This document shows, in pieces, positions 43,135 to 55,198 of a DNA stretch of 64,000 nucleotides. Below the pieces are notes generated by a model. That model did no database searches, was not told the DNA's origin, and saw only the letters and a list, made by a program, of their open reading frames with translations. The first letter of the stretch is position 1, and each line of letters starts with the position of its first letter. Location: positions 113,242,785-113,306,784 of the forward strand of contig CM072884.1 of NCBI GenBank assembly GCA_037013685.1, in the 5' to 3' direction. Position numbers and translations under genes: made by a program. Origin of the DNA: Acridotheres tristis. Its lineage: Eukaryota; Chordata; Aves; Passeriformes; Sturnidae.

Positions 43135-46100
43135 CAAAAGTCACAGATCCAGCAGCTGAAAAGTTGAAGATGGAGCCTCCTCTTCCCTGCAGCATTTTCT
43201 GCTTTGATGCATTCTGAATAAAACCTTCTCAGATGTCTGAAAAAGCAAATTCCTGCTTTAACTGATTCTGGGGGAAGTTTAAGATGTCCATGGTAACAAA
43301 ATAAATAATGGATTAAAAATGGGTCATGCTTTGTTACAGTATCTCATGATAGCTCAGATTTTTTTTTTTTGAAGTGCTAAACTGTGGTTTTTACTTAATG
43401 GAACTCCCCAGCCAAGGCTGGCATTCGTCAATCTGCAATTTATTAGCCCTGATCCTCTTTCTGCAGTTGTTTCAAATAAAACTGGAGCTGGTTTTTATTT
43501 ACTGCAACTCCTGGCCTTCACTGGCAGGTGAAAGTGAGCAGCAGGAAAAGCTGTCAGGGAGTTTTCAGACAGGGAATTGCACTGGGAATGTCCCAGGATG
43601 ATGTGAACACATTGGAAAGGCAGTGGGGGTATTTGCTGGGGGTTCCACATTTTCCCAACATGGGCAGCAGGGAGTGAAATTTCCTTCCAGCACTGAAATT
43701 CCCAGTCCTCAAAGACCTGGAGAACTTTCCAGAGGACAACAGGGAATTCAACATTTCTTTTCCTGTGGCAGGTGCATGAGGGGGATCAAGATGAAGGCAA
43801 AAATTCCTGCAGGATTTTCTTGGGCAGCTGAATTCTCTTCCTGAGATGTAAAAGCTGCTGCTGGAAAAAAAAAATAAATAAAAAAATCAGAGGTTTAACC
43901 TTTCTGAATAAATTTTTAATTAACATCTCAACTCCTGGGAATTCAATCCCTGGGATACACCTCACGTGAGGGCAGAGACAAGCACTCGAGGGAACAACTT
44001 AATTTTAAAAATCTTGGGAAAAAAACCCTCTTTGAAAATCTTGAACTTTGAAAATCTTTCTTTTTCCAGCTTTTCTGAGGCCCATGGAAGGGGAAAATCA
44101 TCCCCAGCTTGGAGCTGATCTCTCCCCACACTGACCCCAGCCTGCCAAGGATCCTCCTGAGCTTGTTACTCCTACTTTCTGATTTTTAAATTCCCTGCTG
44201 GAATGTTGAGCCTGAGAAAGGTTCAGGGACATCCTGCCTCTGTATTTTTTTTAATCTGGGCTATACCTGGAAGGTCTTGAATCCAATTTTCCTTTAAAAA
44301 TCTGATTTGGGAATAAAGTCTGAGTGGGGGAAGCTGAAAGAGGTGGATTAAGATCCCATTCCAGCTGCTGGGAGAGTCCTCACCCTTCCTGTGTCTCTTG
44401 CAGCCCCTTCAGTGGAGCTGCAGGAAGGGTCTGAGCTCCTTTTCCAGTCCCTCCCTGGGTGAATGTCACCCAAACCAAGGTGACATCACTCTGCCCCTCT
44501 CCAACCTCCACTTCTCCTCATTTTTTTATCTGGAAATGTGCTCGGCATCCCCAAAAAGTGGGAGATTTAACCCCTCCTCCCACAAGCTTTTATCTCAGTG
44601 ATACAATCTGAACATGCAGCAAAGGGCTCAGGTGTTCAATGAGGGCAGGTGGGGTTTGGGTAAAGCCATGGCAGGGATTTCCAGGGATTTTTCCCCTCTT
44701 GGATTATGCCTTTTGCAGCCAGACACAGTTTTGCTCGTGCTCTGAGCTCTGCTTAGAAACCACGTGGCTGGGATTAATGGATCCCTGTGCCAAGCCAAAA
44801 AACCGGGATAAAAAGCAGGATATATTCAAATATCTCCTCAAATATCTCCCTGGCATTCCTGGTACAAGATCCCAGCAAGGAATAAATTCTCTTTTCCATC
44901 AAAAAGCCTCAGAGCTGCATCCTCAGATGTCTCCAAAAGCTGGGATTGGCTCTGGAGGAAGGACATGAGGTTGATGTCCCTCAGGATGAAATTGAGAAAA
45001 GAAGGAGAAAACTCCACGGATTGTGGTCAGTTTGAAAGGAGTTGGAGGAGTTAGAAGAAGGCCCAGCAGGAGCAGCCACAGAACAGAGAAATAAGGATTT
45101 CATTTGTCCAGCTGGGGCACATTTAATGGTGGGACAGGCCCCAAGTCCTCCTGAACACATCCACAAGAATCCATCAGTGCCTTGGCCAGCTGGGAATGTC
45201 CTGAGCTATGGTGCCTCTCCCATCATCATCCTCTTTGCTTATTATTACACAAAACCCTCTTTAAAAATTATCATGACACCAAAAAGAATTTTCAGGATTT
45301 TTTTTTATCCTCTGTTCTCCATGATCCCACCCAGAGTGGCCCCCTTTGGTCACATCCCTCAGTCCTCTCAGCTCTGGTTCCGTGGTCAGAAGTGCCCCTG
45401 AGTTCTCAACCAAATCCAGCTGGAGCCTGGACAGGGAATTCTCCCCTCAATTCCCTCCAGCAAGATCTGGTGTGAAAAACCTGCCAAATGAAAAGTCAGC
45501 CCTACTGTGTCAGAAAACTCTGGAAGTGCAGGAAAAGGAAATTTGTCTGCACCACAAACCCTGTGGAAATGGAAACCACAAAGATTTTGGCCTTCCCTTC
45601 CATTCCCTCTTTCATCCTCACACTTTTATCCCATTTTGTACAACTGTTTCCCATTTTTTTCCCCCTCCTGGTTCTCCTGAGGACCTGCCATGACTGGGGT
45701 GTTTTATGGAGAAGGTCTGGATCCTTTCCAGGTCTGGATCCTGCTGGAGCACCTCCACTCTCCGGTTCAGCAGCCAGTCTGTGAGCCCTGGTGATCCAAG
45801 GAATTGCAGAGGTCGAGTATTCCCCATGGATGGCTGGAAAGCCAAGAAACCCAAGATTCTTTAGGACAAAAAATCCTCATTTTGGGATTTAGGGAGTCCT
45901 ATTAAAGCCTGTATCAAGTCGGGGATGAGGGGAAATTCAAGTTTTAGCCTCCTGTAGACAGAGCGGTCTCCTGAAATTCTGGAGCTGGAGCTCCACAGGA
46001 TGGGAGGGGAAGAGGGAGGAGAAGGCAAAGGGCTCCTCTGAGAGCTGGAAGAGATTCCTGCACATCCAATTAGTGGCATGGAGAGCAGATTAAAACCAGA

Positions 46101-46650
46101 TTATTGTCACTGTAGCTGAGCAGGAGCTCCCTTGTGCTCAAGATGTTGCTCAGATGTGAGTCAGGGTGGTCTTCACCTCCCCAAAAGTAATTCAGGGAAG
46201 CACCTGTCCCATCAGCAGGTTCAGCCTGCAAATATCCACATCATTTTTGAAAGGAAAATGCAATTAATAAATACAATTCTATTTATCCATTATTCTTCCT
46301 TTTCTTTCCTTTTTTCCCTTTGAACCCATACTGGAAATTTGGAATTTCCTTAAGCAAAACGCTCAGGGTCATTTGCATGGTCACCATGCAAATACCTGGG
46401 CAAACTTCCTGCTTTTCAACAAGGCTTTTCTTCTCTGCTTGTGAAATTCTGACCTTCGTTGTATTTGTGGCTGCAACTGGACTCGTTGGGCAGAGAAAGA
46501 GGCTGGAAAAATCCTTTTCATACACAAAGCACAGCAGCAGGAGCAGCAACAACAAAAGGCAAGATAAGAACACACCCCATGGGAAGCTTTTCCAAAGGTG
46601 ATGGAGCCAAGGGATGGATGGAGTCAAAGCTTTAGGAACAGGGAGCCAAG
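43135..46650. other. No gene seen; unique sequence
   Basis: Several 60-140 codon open frames occur but none has a conserved pattern, signal peptide or matching splice sites that I trust. This is the longest stretch free of recognisable tandem repeats before the gene cluster. Confidence 0.5.
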
Positions 46651-46659
46651 CAGGGTGGG

Positions 46660-47165
46660 TTGGAATCCTGGGCACTGAGAATTGGAGATTTTCTGTTCTG
46701 CCAGGCACTGACCCCCGGGAGAACTCTGCATTTCACCTGAGGCCGTGGAGAAGCTTCCAGAATGGAATGACAGAACTGGGATCATGGGGGTGTGGTTTGA
46801 ATAGAAGTGTGTGATATCACATGGTGGGAAACATAGAATTTAAGGGTTTAGAATATAGTAAAATATATAAAGCAAAATGGAGATTTTAGGGCAGAGGTTT
46901 TGTCTTTCTTCTTTACCTTCTTCTTCATGGGTTTGGGTGATATTTTGTGATTGGATAGAAAATTCTGCATTGCAGGTCATGGGTGTTTGGTTATTGGGTT
47001 AAAAGTAAAAATAATTTAGGTGTCATTTCTTACTTGGTCAGTTTGGGCTTAAAAGGCCTTGTAGAGAGTGAGATAAATCTCCATTTTTAGTTGGTTAGCT
47101 TGAAGTGCTGCAACACTCACTGTAATAAAGATAAGAATTAATAAACATCTGAGTCCAAACAAGAA
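46660..47165 (+). mobile_element. LTR-A, best complete copy
   Basis: From TGGAATCCTGGGCACTGAG to AATAAACATCTGAGTCCAAAC. Landmarks: AGAACTCTGCATTTCACCTG, GTGTGTGATATCACATGGTGG, GGGTTAAAAGTAAAAATAATT, AAAAGGCCTTGTAGAGAG, CTTGAAGTGCTGCAACACTCAC and a terminal AATAAA. The length (about 505 bp), one AATAAA near the right end and the lack of a coding frame fit a solo LTR. I could not find a target duplication. It serves as the reference for the other LTR-A fragments. Confidence 0.6.
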
Positions 47166-47509
47166 ATATCACCTCGAGCATTTCATCCTGACCCTGGCAA
47201 AAAGAAGATCAAATGTGACAGGATGGGTTCAGCCACTGCAAGAAGTCCCAGCCTTGGGAAAGCAATTTCCTCTCTTTATGCCTCCATTCCCTCTGGAAAA
47301 CGTTGGTGGGTGTTTCCTTCTTTCAATCCTGTCATTTATTCCTCATCCTGGAGATGCTGGGATGGCACCAGGTGGCACCTGACGGTTCTGACTCCTGTGG
47401 TTGCCCAAGCAAAGGAGATTGAAGAAAAGCTGGAGTGGGACACGAACGCTGAAAATGAACCTGGAAAAAGTCAGGACCAATTGATTTGTGCTGTAAATTG
47501 CTCCAGTTC

Positions 47510-47665
47510 TCTCCATGGAATCTTGGAATGGTTTGGGTTGGGAGTGACTTAAAAATCACCCAGTCCCGCCCCCCTCCATGGGCAGGGACACCTTCCACTA
47601 TCCCAGGGTGCTCCAAGCCCCATCCAGCCTGGCCTGGGACACTCCCAGGGATGAAGCAGTCACAA
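47510..47665 (-). mobile_element. CR1 LINE 3' end (antisense)
   Basis: CATGGAATCTTGGAATGGTTTGGGTTGGGAG...ACCCAGTCCCGCCCCCCTCCATGGGCAGGGACACCTTCCACTATCCCAGGGTGCTCCAAGCCCCATCCAGCCTGGCC is a textbook antisense CR1 3' end. Confidence 0.93.
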
Positions 47666-48639
47666 CCCTGGGGAGCTTCACATCATCTTTGAGGTCCTTT
47701 TCAACCCAAACACAATTCTCTGTACAAAAGGTGTGATCCCAGAGATTTGGATCAATTAACACGGATTAATTGGCACACCACAATAACATTTCCTCCTTCT
47801 CATTCACATTTTTGGAGAAGCTGGGCTGGGAGCAGGACAGGATATCCACATAGGAATGTGTATTTATTCACACGCAGGAATATTCCTGGTTGCATCTTTT
47901 TGATGCACAGAACAGACCATTTCTGGGCATTTCTCCATATTTAAAAATAAAAATAATACCCAGACACTTCCACTTTGGCCCGACAGCCTCCTTTCTTCCC
48001 TGATTTTGGATGGCTCCCTGTAACAATGTGCTAAGCTGAGCCTGGGGCTTGCCAAAGCCAAGCTCCTCACCAGGGTGCCCTGCAGCCCCACGAAGGCCGG
48101 CTCTGCTGAACTCTTGCAGGAAACAAATTCCAGAGGCAAGAGTTCACCCTTGGAGCAGGAACAGAGATGGGAATATTCCTCTGCTGCAGGGATTGCAGAT
48201 TTGGGGCATCTGGCTGCTGTTTAGAAGTGATAAAATTGTGTTTGGGGTAAGATTAGCTTCCTTTTTTAATGTAAATATATTTCACGTTGGAAAACAGATC
48301 TTCCAAGGGCAAAATATGGAATGAGGAGGTTGCCCAGAGTTTGTGGATCATGGGAACCAAAGCCTCATGAAAGGAATAAATTGCCCATCCTGTAATCCCT
48401 CTGCAGAGACTTTATATTTGAGGGAAGACCCTCACTCACAGGGTTCTATTTGAGGGAACCCACAGAGAGAGAAATCCAAAAGTAGGACAGAGAGCAGCGG
48501 GGAAGAAGAAATGTAAACATGGTCAAAAAAAGCCAAGAACATAAAGATTATTTTAAGAGAAGTGACACTGAAGGGAAAATGTACACATTTGTCCCTTAAT
48601 TGGGGCAGGGCCATCTCTGCCTCATCACATTGTGACACT

Positions 48640-48830
48640 TGGGCAGGGACACCATTGACTGTCCCAGGTGGCTCCAAGCCCCAATGTCCAACCTGGAACT
48701 GAACATTCCAGGGATCCAGGGGCAGCCACAGCTGCTCTGGGAATTCCATCCCAGCCCCTCATTACCATCCCAGGGAACAATTCCTAATTCCCAATATCCC
48801 ATTTAACCCTGCTCTCCTCCAGCTTAAGGC
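48640..48830 (-). mobile_element. CR1 LINE fragment (antisense)
   Basis: GGGCAGGGACACCATTGACTGTCCCAGG...AACTGAACATTCCAGGGATCCAGGGGCAGCCACAGCTGCTCTGGG...CAATTCCTAATTCCCAATATCCC. It is followed by the 115-bp repeat at 48,838-48,955 and another short antisense CR1 end at 48,955-49,050. Confidence 0.85.
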
Positions 48831-49291
48831 TTAAGTTGTGGAAGGGAACAATAGAGAGGACTTTCCCTTTTGGAAAAAAAGATTTCCAAAAATGTCTAAA
48901 TATCCATATTGATGGTTCATTTTCATTTAGCTGGGCAATATCATGGAATCAAGGTTCCTTAAAGATTATCCATTCCCATCCCCTGCCATGGCAGGGACAT
49001 TTTCCACTCTCCCAGGCTGCTCCAAGCCCAGTGTCCAACCCGGCCTTTCTTAGGCCTCTCCTCCTCCCCTCTGCTTTCCAAAACCAAATAACAATCACAG
49101 AAGGATGACAAATCCCACATGAGTGTTTGGGATGGGATGTTCACCCATTTCTTCTGTCCACAGGGACAACCAAGTGTCTCCCCCATCCCTTGCCCAATGC
49201 CCAACAGCAGAGAGTCCCTAGGGCAGCGTTCCTGTCTGTGGGAGCAGCAGGAGGGAAGTTTGAGCACTTCTGCAGCCTTGAGAGAGGGGAA

Positions 49292-49720
<429 letters not shown>

Positions 49721-49959
49721 CTTTCTTTCTTTTCCACACCAAAGGAGACTCGTGCAATGGGAAAAGGAATTGTTCTTGGTGGAGCTGCCCTGCAGGGCTC
49801 CAGCCCAGAGCAGAGGCTTAGGAGATGTCAGGTGTGGTCCCACCTGCAGGTTGGCACTTCAAAGCAGCGCCAGGAGTGAGAAAATCTGAGAGAAAACAGA
49901 TGATCCAGAAGCACCCTTGATCTGTCTCCTCTCACTGCCCGGCCTTGGAGGAGGCTGTG

Positions 49960-50670
49960 GATAAATGATGCCCAGCAAGGCCATGGCAGGAGCAGTACCT
50001 GTGATTTCCTCGCTGTGTGCTCCGTGCAGCCTCGGAAAGGAGCGGTGCTTCTGTGCCCGTGTGGAGCGAGCGAGCGCTCCGGGAGCTCCACAGCGAGGCT
50101 GGAGCCTTGGAGCAGCCGGGCATTGCTGCCCTGATGCTGCTCGCTTCTGCTTCAGGGTGTCCAAAATACAGCAGAGCACAGCAAACACTTTTAAAACTTG
50201 AAAAAGACAAGAGCAAAAAAATGACAAAACTGTGTAAGTTTCTTGTTGCATAGCTTTTATTTTATTAGATCGCTTGTCAATAGAGATGCTGCTAACTACC
50301 TGTTTATGACTTTTGACCCACATGGATTTCTAATTATACCATTTTATTATTTATTATGCTTTTTAAGACCAGTGTATAACAGAGTAATGCAATCAGAAGT
50401 GGTTTTCTATCCCGAGTAGACAAATGCACTCGTTTCTTTGTCCCAAAGAGACTAAACCCTATGAGTTTAGTGTCACCTCTCACACAGCTGGGCCCAGGGC
50501 CGATGGTGCCGCAGCCGAGCGCAGCCCTTGGGGCCGCTGTGCGAGTGCATTGGGAAGGGCACGGGCACCATTTCAGCGCCGTGTGTCTTTGTGCTTCATG
50601 TTTGTGCTGCCCGTGCGGGCGGAGCGGGGCTGGCGGGAGCCGCGCTCCCCTCAGAGCCCCTGAGGGCGGC
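49960..50670. other. GC-rich, CpG-containing sequence before the gene cluster
   Basis: CpG-rich pieces lie at 50,030-50,140 (GGAGCGAGCGAGCGCTCCGG) and 50,495-50,670 (GTGCCGCAGCCGAGCGCAGCCC), separated by an AT-rich gap. Base composition changes sharply from the AT-moderate sequence to the left. This could be part of a CpG island promoter; I see no exon I can name. Confidence 0.45.
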
Positions 50671-51436
50671 AGCAATGGCGGCGCCGCTCCCTCAGCGCCC
50701 GGGCCCGGCCCCGGCGGGCGGGGAGCCCTCGGCAGCTCCCTGGGGGCAGCAGGGACCGAGCCCCGGCCCCGGGCTCTGTGCCCGTGGCGCCGCAGGGACA
50801 CAGAGGGGACACCTGCAAGAGCGGCTGCCATGCTCGGCCATTGCCCCGAGCCGGCTGCAGCAGCCGCCCCTGGCCTGGTGGAAGCGCACGAGGCTCTCGT
50901 GGTGCCCCTGGTGCAGCTTGGCCAGGTGCCCGTGCATGGCCCCGGCCTCGCGTGGTGCCCCTGCCCCGCTCAGCTTCCCGTGCCCTGCAAAGGCGCCCAG
51001 GCTGCGCTCGCTGCCCCTGGCTGGCACTGCTAAAGGCAGGGACGAGCCCCGGTGCCCGGGCACAGCCCTGAGGGACAGCCCTGCTCCCCGGCCTCCCGCG
51101 GCACTGCGGCCGCTGCCCACAAGTCCCTGGCACGTCCCTGTGCCAATTGCTCGTGCCCTGGGCAGCGCAGCCTGCAAACGCAGGGCTCTGCAGTGTGGGG
51201 CTGGGGCTGTCGTGTGGCAGCGTGGCCAAAGCCTCTCAGGGCTCTGGGCACAGCAGGGGCCACAAGGCCACAAAGTGCGGGGGCTGCTCCGTGCCAGTTC
51301 CTGTCTGCTCCCCTCTTGTTGGGGTGCCGGGGTGGCCCTTGGTAACGGTGGAGCTTCGTGTCAGGGCCGTTGGTGTTGGGGGCCATGGTGGTGGCCGGAG
51401 ACCCTTGTGACATCAGGGAGCCCTGCCCTGGCTCTG
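50671..51436 (+). promoter_or_regulatory. GC-rich upstream block of copy 1 (near-identical to 57,882-58,647)
   Basis: This 0.75-kb CpG-rich block ends just before the start region of copy 1 and recurs at a constant offset of 7,211 bp upstream of copy 3, with only a handful of substitutions and no indels that I could find. A plus frame (50,528-51,445) and several minus frames stay open, as GC-rich DNA often allows; none shows a recognised domain. Near its right end lies a CRE-like TGACATCA (51,408-51,415). Position and duplication suggest a shared promoter or CpG island. An unrecognised exon in either strand is not excluded. Confidence 0.55.
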
Positions 51437-51447
51437 GGTGTTTAAGG
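51408..51447 (+). promoter_or_regulatory. Candidate core promoter of copy 1 (CRE-like and TTTAAGG)
   Basis: TGACATCA at 51,408 is one base from the CRE/ATF consensus. TTTAAGG at 51,441 could act as a TATA-like box about 30 bp before the CTCAGTCCC region. In copy 3 the CRE-like site is kept (58,619-58,626) but the TATA-like site is GTGTAAGG. Functional assignment is inference from spacing only. Confidence 0.35.
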
Positions 51448-51550
51448 GGTGCAGAGCCCTGGAGTGCTCAGTCCCAGGAGAGCCACTCTGTGAAGAGGAA
51501 GCAGCTCCTGAATCCGTCTGCTCTCGAGGACGGTGGACGCTGTTGATAAG

Positions 51551-53431
51551 ATGCAGAAGAACCCCAACTCCCAGGCCACCCAAGGCTCACTGCTGAGCCT
51601 GCGGAAGAGGCAAAGCGAGAGGGATGATGCAGGAAGCAGAGGCCAGCGGATGGAGAGGACGAGAATCTTTGCCCTGCCAAGGGAGCCATCTCCATTCCCC
51701 GCCTCCTCCTCATCCCGTACCTGCTCACAGACACCCATCAAGCTGCCTCCAGTGCACCTCGGGCAGCCAAAGGTGGGACTCAAAAGTCCTCAGCCCCTCA
51801 AGTTCCCACAGGTGGAGCTCGGGCAGCCACAGGCAGCGCCGCAGGGCAGCCGGAGCCAGGCCCTGTCCCTCTGTGGGGACAGGCTGCCACCGCTGGCACC
51901 TGTGCCACGGCTGCCAGCACGGCCGTGCCTGCTGAGCCCCAGGGACACTCAGAGCCGGGGCACAGAGCTGGCGAGGGCAGGGGAGAAGGGGCCGCAGCCC
52001 TGCAGCCCCTGTCCTCAGCAGCCACACACCCCCGTGCCCAGGGTGGTGTTGTCCCCGCTCAGGGTGGCCCAGGAGGGCACAGCCCGTGTGTCCCCGAGTT
52101 GGCAGCTGCTGCCTGTGCCGCCCATCCCCGCGGGGGCTGGAGCTATGGAGAGCAGCCTCACGGGCACAGTGCCAGAGAAACGGGACAGTGACAGCGAGCT
52201 GTCCCAAGGAGAAACTGGCAGTGAGAGCGAGTTGTCCCAAGTAACAGAGGATGTCGAGCTCTTTCGAGGGGACAGCAAGAGCGAGCAGGAGCTGTCCCCA
52301 GTTGAAGATGACAGCGAGCTCTTTCAAGTGGAGAGCAGAAGTGAGGAGCAGCTGTCCCAAGTAGAAGAGGCCATTGAACTCACTCCGGGGGACAGCAACA
52401 CTGAAGAAGAGGTGTCCGAAGTTGAAGAGGACATCAAAGTCACCTCAGGGGACAGCAGAAGTGACCAGGAGCTGTCTCCAGTAGAAGAGGCCATCGAGGT
52501 GGTGTCGGGGGACAGCCCGACTGATGAGGAGCTGTCCTCAGTGGAAGAGGACATTGAGGTCATTCCAGCGGACAGTAGGAGTGACCAGGAGCTGTCCCCC
52601 TTGGATGACACCATTGAGGTAATTTCAGCAGACAGCACAATCGAAGAGGAGCTGTCCCCTGTGGAAGAGGCCATCGAGGCCCTTACTGGGGACAACGACA
52701 CTGACCCAGAGGTGTCCCAAATAGAAGAGACCATGGAGCTCTCTCCAGGGGACAGCACAAGTGACCAGGAGCTGTCCTCAGTGCAAGAGGCCACTGTGGT
52801 CATTTCAGGGGACAGCCCGACTGATGAGGGGCTGTCCTCATTGGAAGAGGACATCGAGGTCATTCCAGAGGACAGCCGGTGTGACGCTGAGCTTTACTCA
52901 GTGGAAGAGGACATCGAAGCTGGTCCAGAGGAGAGCAGGAGTGACGAGAAGCTGTCCCCAGTGGAAAACGTCAATGCGGTCAATGCACTCTTCTGTGGGG
53001 ACAGCAAGAGTGACAAGGGGCTGAAGCACGAAGAAGAGCTGTCCCAAGGGGATTCCTACAAGGATGAGAGGCTTTCCCCAGAAAATGTCAAACATGAAAC
53101 AGAGCTGAGCCTGGGGGAAGACCACAATATCCAAGACATGTCCCCATGGGAAGCAGATGACAACAAACAGCTTTCCATTTGGGCAGAAGGTGAGCAGGAA
53201 GAGGTGATGAGGAGGACCCTTGGTGGCAGGGACACAGATTCAATCTCGTCACCAGAACTGCCAGACCTGGATGAAATGCCAAGTCATCAGAAGGTTCTGG
53301 AATGGCTGGAAGCCAATTTCCCAGCTGGTTTTCCTGCCTCCAGGAAACGTCCCTCCCGCTTCAGGCGGGCGCTGCGCACGCTGCGGGGGCTGTTCCGCAG
53401 TCCCTGCCTGAGGCCCCGCACAGAGGTGTGA
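51551..53431 (+). CDS. Copy 1: 626-aa acidic repeat protein with a basic C-terminal tail, unrecognised family
   Basis: A single open frame of 626 codons. I chose the ATG at 51,551 (A at -3) because the frame upstream opens only with GTG; a paralogous ATG is seen at 55,476. Residues 1-45 are basic (RKRQSERDD, RTRIFALPREP). Residues about 46-205 are Pro/Ser/Arg-rich, low complexity. From residue about 206 the protein becomes very acidic: residues 240-479 hold twelve exact 20-aa (60-bp) units of the pattern GDSxSDxELSxVEEdIEvi, with many casein-kinase-2-like Ser-Asp/Glu sites and LSQ motifs, then degenerate units to about 540. Residues about 570-596 contain ELPDLDEMPSHQKVLEWL. The last 30 residues are strongly basic with RFRRALRTLRGLF and a Cys (CLRPR). 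No signal peptide, membrane segment or enzyme motif is seen. I do not recognise the family and infer no function; an intrinsically disordered intracellular or nuclear protein seems most likely. The intact long frame despite 60-bp repeats argues for a real gene. Expression is unproven. Confidence 0.65.
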   Translation: MQKNPNSQATQGSLLSLRKRQSERDDAGSRGQRMERTRIFALPREPSPFPASSSSRTCSQTPIKLPPVHLGQPKVGLKSPQPLKFPQVELGQPQAAPQGSRSQALSLCGDRLPPLAPVPRLPARPCLLSPRDTQSRGTELARAGEKGPQPCSPCPQQPHTPVPRVVLSPLRVAQEGTARVSPSWQLLPVPPIPAGAGAMESSLTGTVPEKRDSDSELSQGETGSESELSQVTEDVELFRGDSKSEQELSPVEDDSELFQVESRSEEQLSQVEEAIELTPGDSNTEEEVSEVEEDIKVTSGDSRSDQELSPVEEAIEVVSGDSPTDEELSSVEEDIEVIPADSRSDQELSPLDDTIEVISADSTIEEELSPVEEAIEALTGDNDTDPEVSQIEETMELSPGDSTSDQELSSVQEATVVISGDSPTDEGLSSLEEDIEVIPEDSRCDAELYSVEEDIEAGPEESRSDEKLSPVENVNAVNALFCGDSKSDKGLKHEEELSQGDSYKDERLSPENVKHETELSLGEDHNIQDMSPWEADDNKQLSIWAEGEQEEVMRRTLGGRDTDSISSPELPDLDEMPSHQKVLEWLEANFPAGFPASRKRPSRFRRALRTLRGLFRSPCLRPRTEV

Positions 53432-54230
53432 ACCAGAGCGGGCACCCAGAGCAGGGATTGCTGCCACAGCCTCCCTCCCTGCACGGCTGCGGCACAGCCG
53501 GGGCTGCCAGCACCCACGGGAGTTGGGGCACACACACTGAGAGCAAGACAAAGCACAGACGACAAAGACGACAAAGACAGTGAAGGAGAGGAAGGAGGCG
53601 ATGGAGAAAATGAAGAAGGTGAAGGTGAAGATGACAAGAAGGACAAAGGACATGAAGAAGATGACTAAGACAAAGATGATGAAGACATAAATATGAAGAA
53701 GACAAAGACGATGATGAAGATGAAGAAAACGAAGACGACCAAGAAGACAATGACAAAGATGAAGAAGACAATGACAAAATGAAGAAGACAAAACAGAGAA
53801 AGAAGACAAAGACAAGGAAAAGAAAAAAGACAAAGACCAAGAAGAAGATGTAGAGAAATAATTTAAAACTACATAGAAGAATAGTAATGAGATTAAGAAT
53901 TCAAAAAATACACAGAAATAGAATAGGAATAGGAATAGGAATAGGTATAGGAATAGGAATAAGGATAGGAATAAGAGGAAAAATAAGAATAGGAATAAGA
54001 ATAAGAATAGGAATAAGAATTTTTAGATGAAGGAGAAGATGAAGAACATGACGGAGATGAAGAAGACAGAACAAGAATGGGAAGAAGAATATTTTAAAAA
54101 ACTGATATTGAAGAAGAATAGTAATAAGAATAAGAATATGAAAACACATAGAAGAAGAAGAGTAGTAAGGAGTATTGAAGAGGAAGAGTAGGTTAGAAAC
54201 CATAAATGAAGAAGAGATAATAAATAAAAA
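53432..54230 (+). repeat. 3' region of copy 1: GC-rich head then purine-rich GAA/GAC/GGAATA tract
   Basis: After the stop codon, about 95 bp (AACCAGAGCGGGCACCCAG...GCCAGCACCCACGGGAG) is identical to the sequence after the broken copy at 57,362. Then come AGACAAAGACGACAAAGAC units, GAAGAAGACAATG units, GGAATA repeats (53,915-54,030) and AGAATAGTAATAAG to about 54,215. The strand is nearly free of C/T over 600 bp. AATAAA occurs at about 54,220. It is probably transcribed 3' UTR; similar tracts follow the other copies. Confidence 0.7.
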
Positions 54231-54596
54231 AGATTTCCAAATAATTTGTATTTATTACATATTGTGTATTTACATACCAGTCTATGATATAAAACCACAA
54301 ATTGTAATACTATTGTCATACTAAAATACAAATTGTAATAATTTTGTAATTACGAGATCTTATAATTCCCAAGAAATATAAAATGTCCATCCTGTCCAGG
54401 AAGTAACTGCCCCTGTTGTCCAAGCCGAGCCTTGTCCCGGCCTGGCTTGAGGCCGTTTGCTCTTGTCCTGTCCCTTGTGGCTGGGAAGGAGAGAGGAGAG
54501 GGAACAGAGGGGGATGGAGGGAGAGACGGACAGGGAAGGGAGGAGAAAGGAGGGAAGGGAAGGAAGACGGAGGGATGGGAATGGTGAGGGGCGGGT

Positions 54597-55198
54597 AGAA
54601 GCTGTGAGGGGAGGTGCCATGGCGGGGCTGTGAGGGGAGGTGCCATGGCGGGGCTGTGAGGGGAGGTGCCATGGCGGGGCTGTGAGGGGAGGTGCCATGG
54701 CGGGGCTGTGAGGGGAGGAGCCATGGTGAGCTGTGAGGGGAGGTGACATGGTGAGCTGTGAGGGGAGGTGCCATGGTGAGCTGTGAGGGGAGGTGCCATG
54801 GCGGGGCTGTGAGGGGAGGTGCCATGGCGGGGCTGTGAGGGGAGGTGCCATGGTGAGCTGTGAGGGGAGGTGCCATGGCAGGGCTGTGAGGGGAGGTGCC
54901 ATGGTGAGCTGTGAGGGGAGGTGCCATGGCAGGGCTGTGAGGGGAGGTGCCATGGTGGGGCTGTGAGGGGAGGAGCCATGGTGAGCTGTGAGGGGAGGTG
55001 CCATGGCGGGGCTGTGAGGGGAGGTGCCATGGTGGGGCTGTGAGGGGAGGTGCCATGGCGGGGCTGTGAGGGGAGGTGCCATGGCGGGGCTGTGAGGGAA
55101 GGTGCCATGGCGGGGCTGTGAGGGGAGGTGCCATGGCGGGGCTGTGAGGGGAGGTGCCATGGCGGGGCTGTGAGAGGAGGTGCCATGGTGGGGCTGCT
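54597..55198 (+). repeat. 26-bp minisatellite between copies 1 and 2
   Basis: About 24 units with the core GGGGAGGTGCCATGGCGG followed by GGCTGTGA, alternating with shorter GGTGAGCTGTGA units. All three minus-strand frames stay open (MAPPLTAPPWHLPSQ type). It occupies the position where copies 1 and 3 have the GC-rich upstream block, so copy 2 lacks that block. Confidence 0.95.

Noticed and set aside
50528..51445. A 305-codon plus frame and about 190-codon minus frames in the GC-rich block
   Set aside because: Several frames on both strands are open at once, as expected for GC-rich DNA. Near-identity with the 57.9 kb copy means conservation cannot be used as evidence of coding.
51533..51550. 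A GTG start six codons upstream of the copy 1 ATG
   Set aside because: Vertebrate genes initiate at ATG; 51,551 has A at -3 and a paralogous ATG in copy 2.
53550..53860. EDDKDDEEDK-type frames after copy 1 as a continued coding exon
   Set aside because: They lie after the stop codon, in purine-rich repeat DNA where many frames give acidic or basic strings; the tail stop is conserved in copies 2 and 3.
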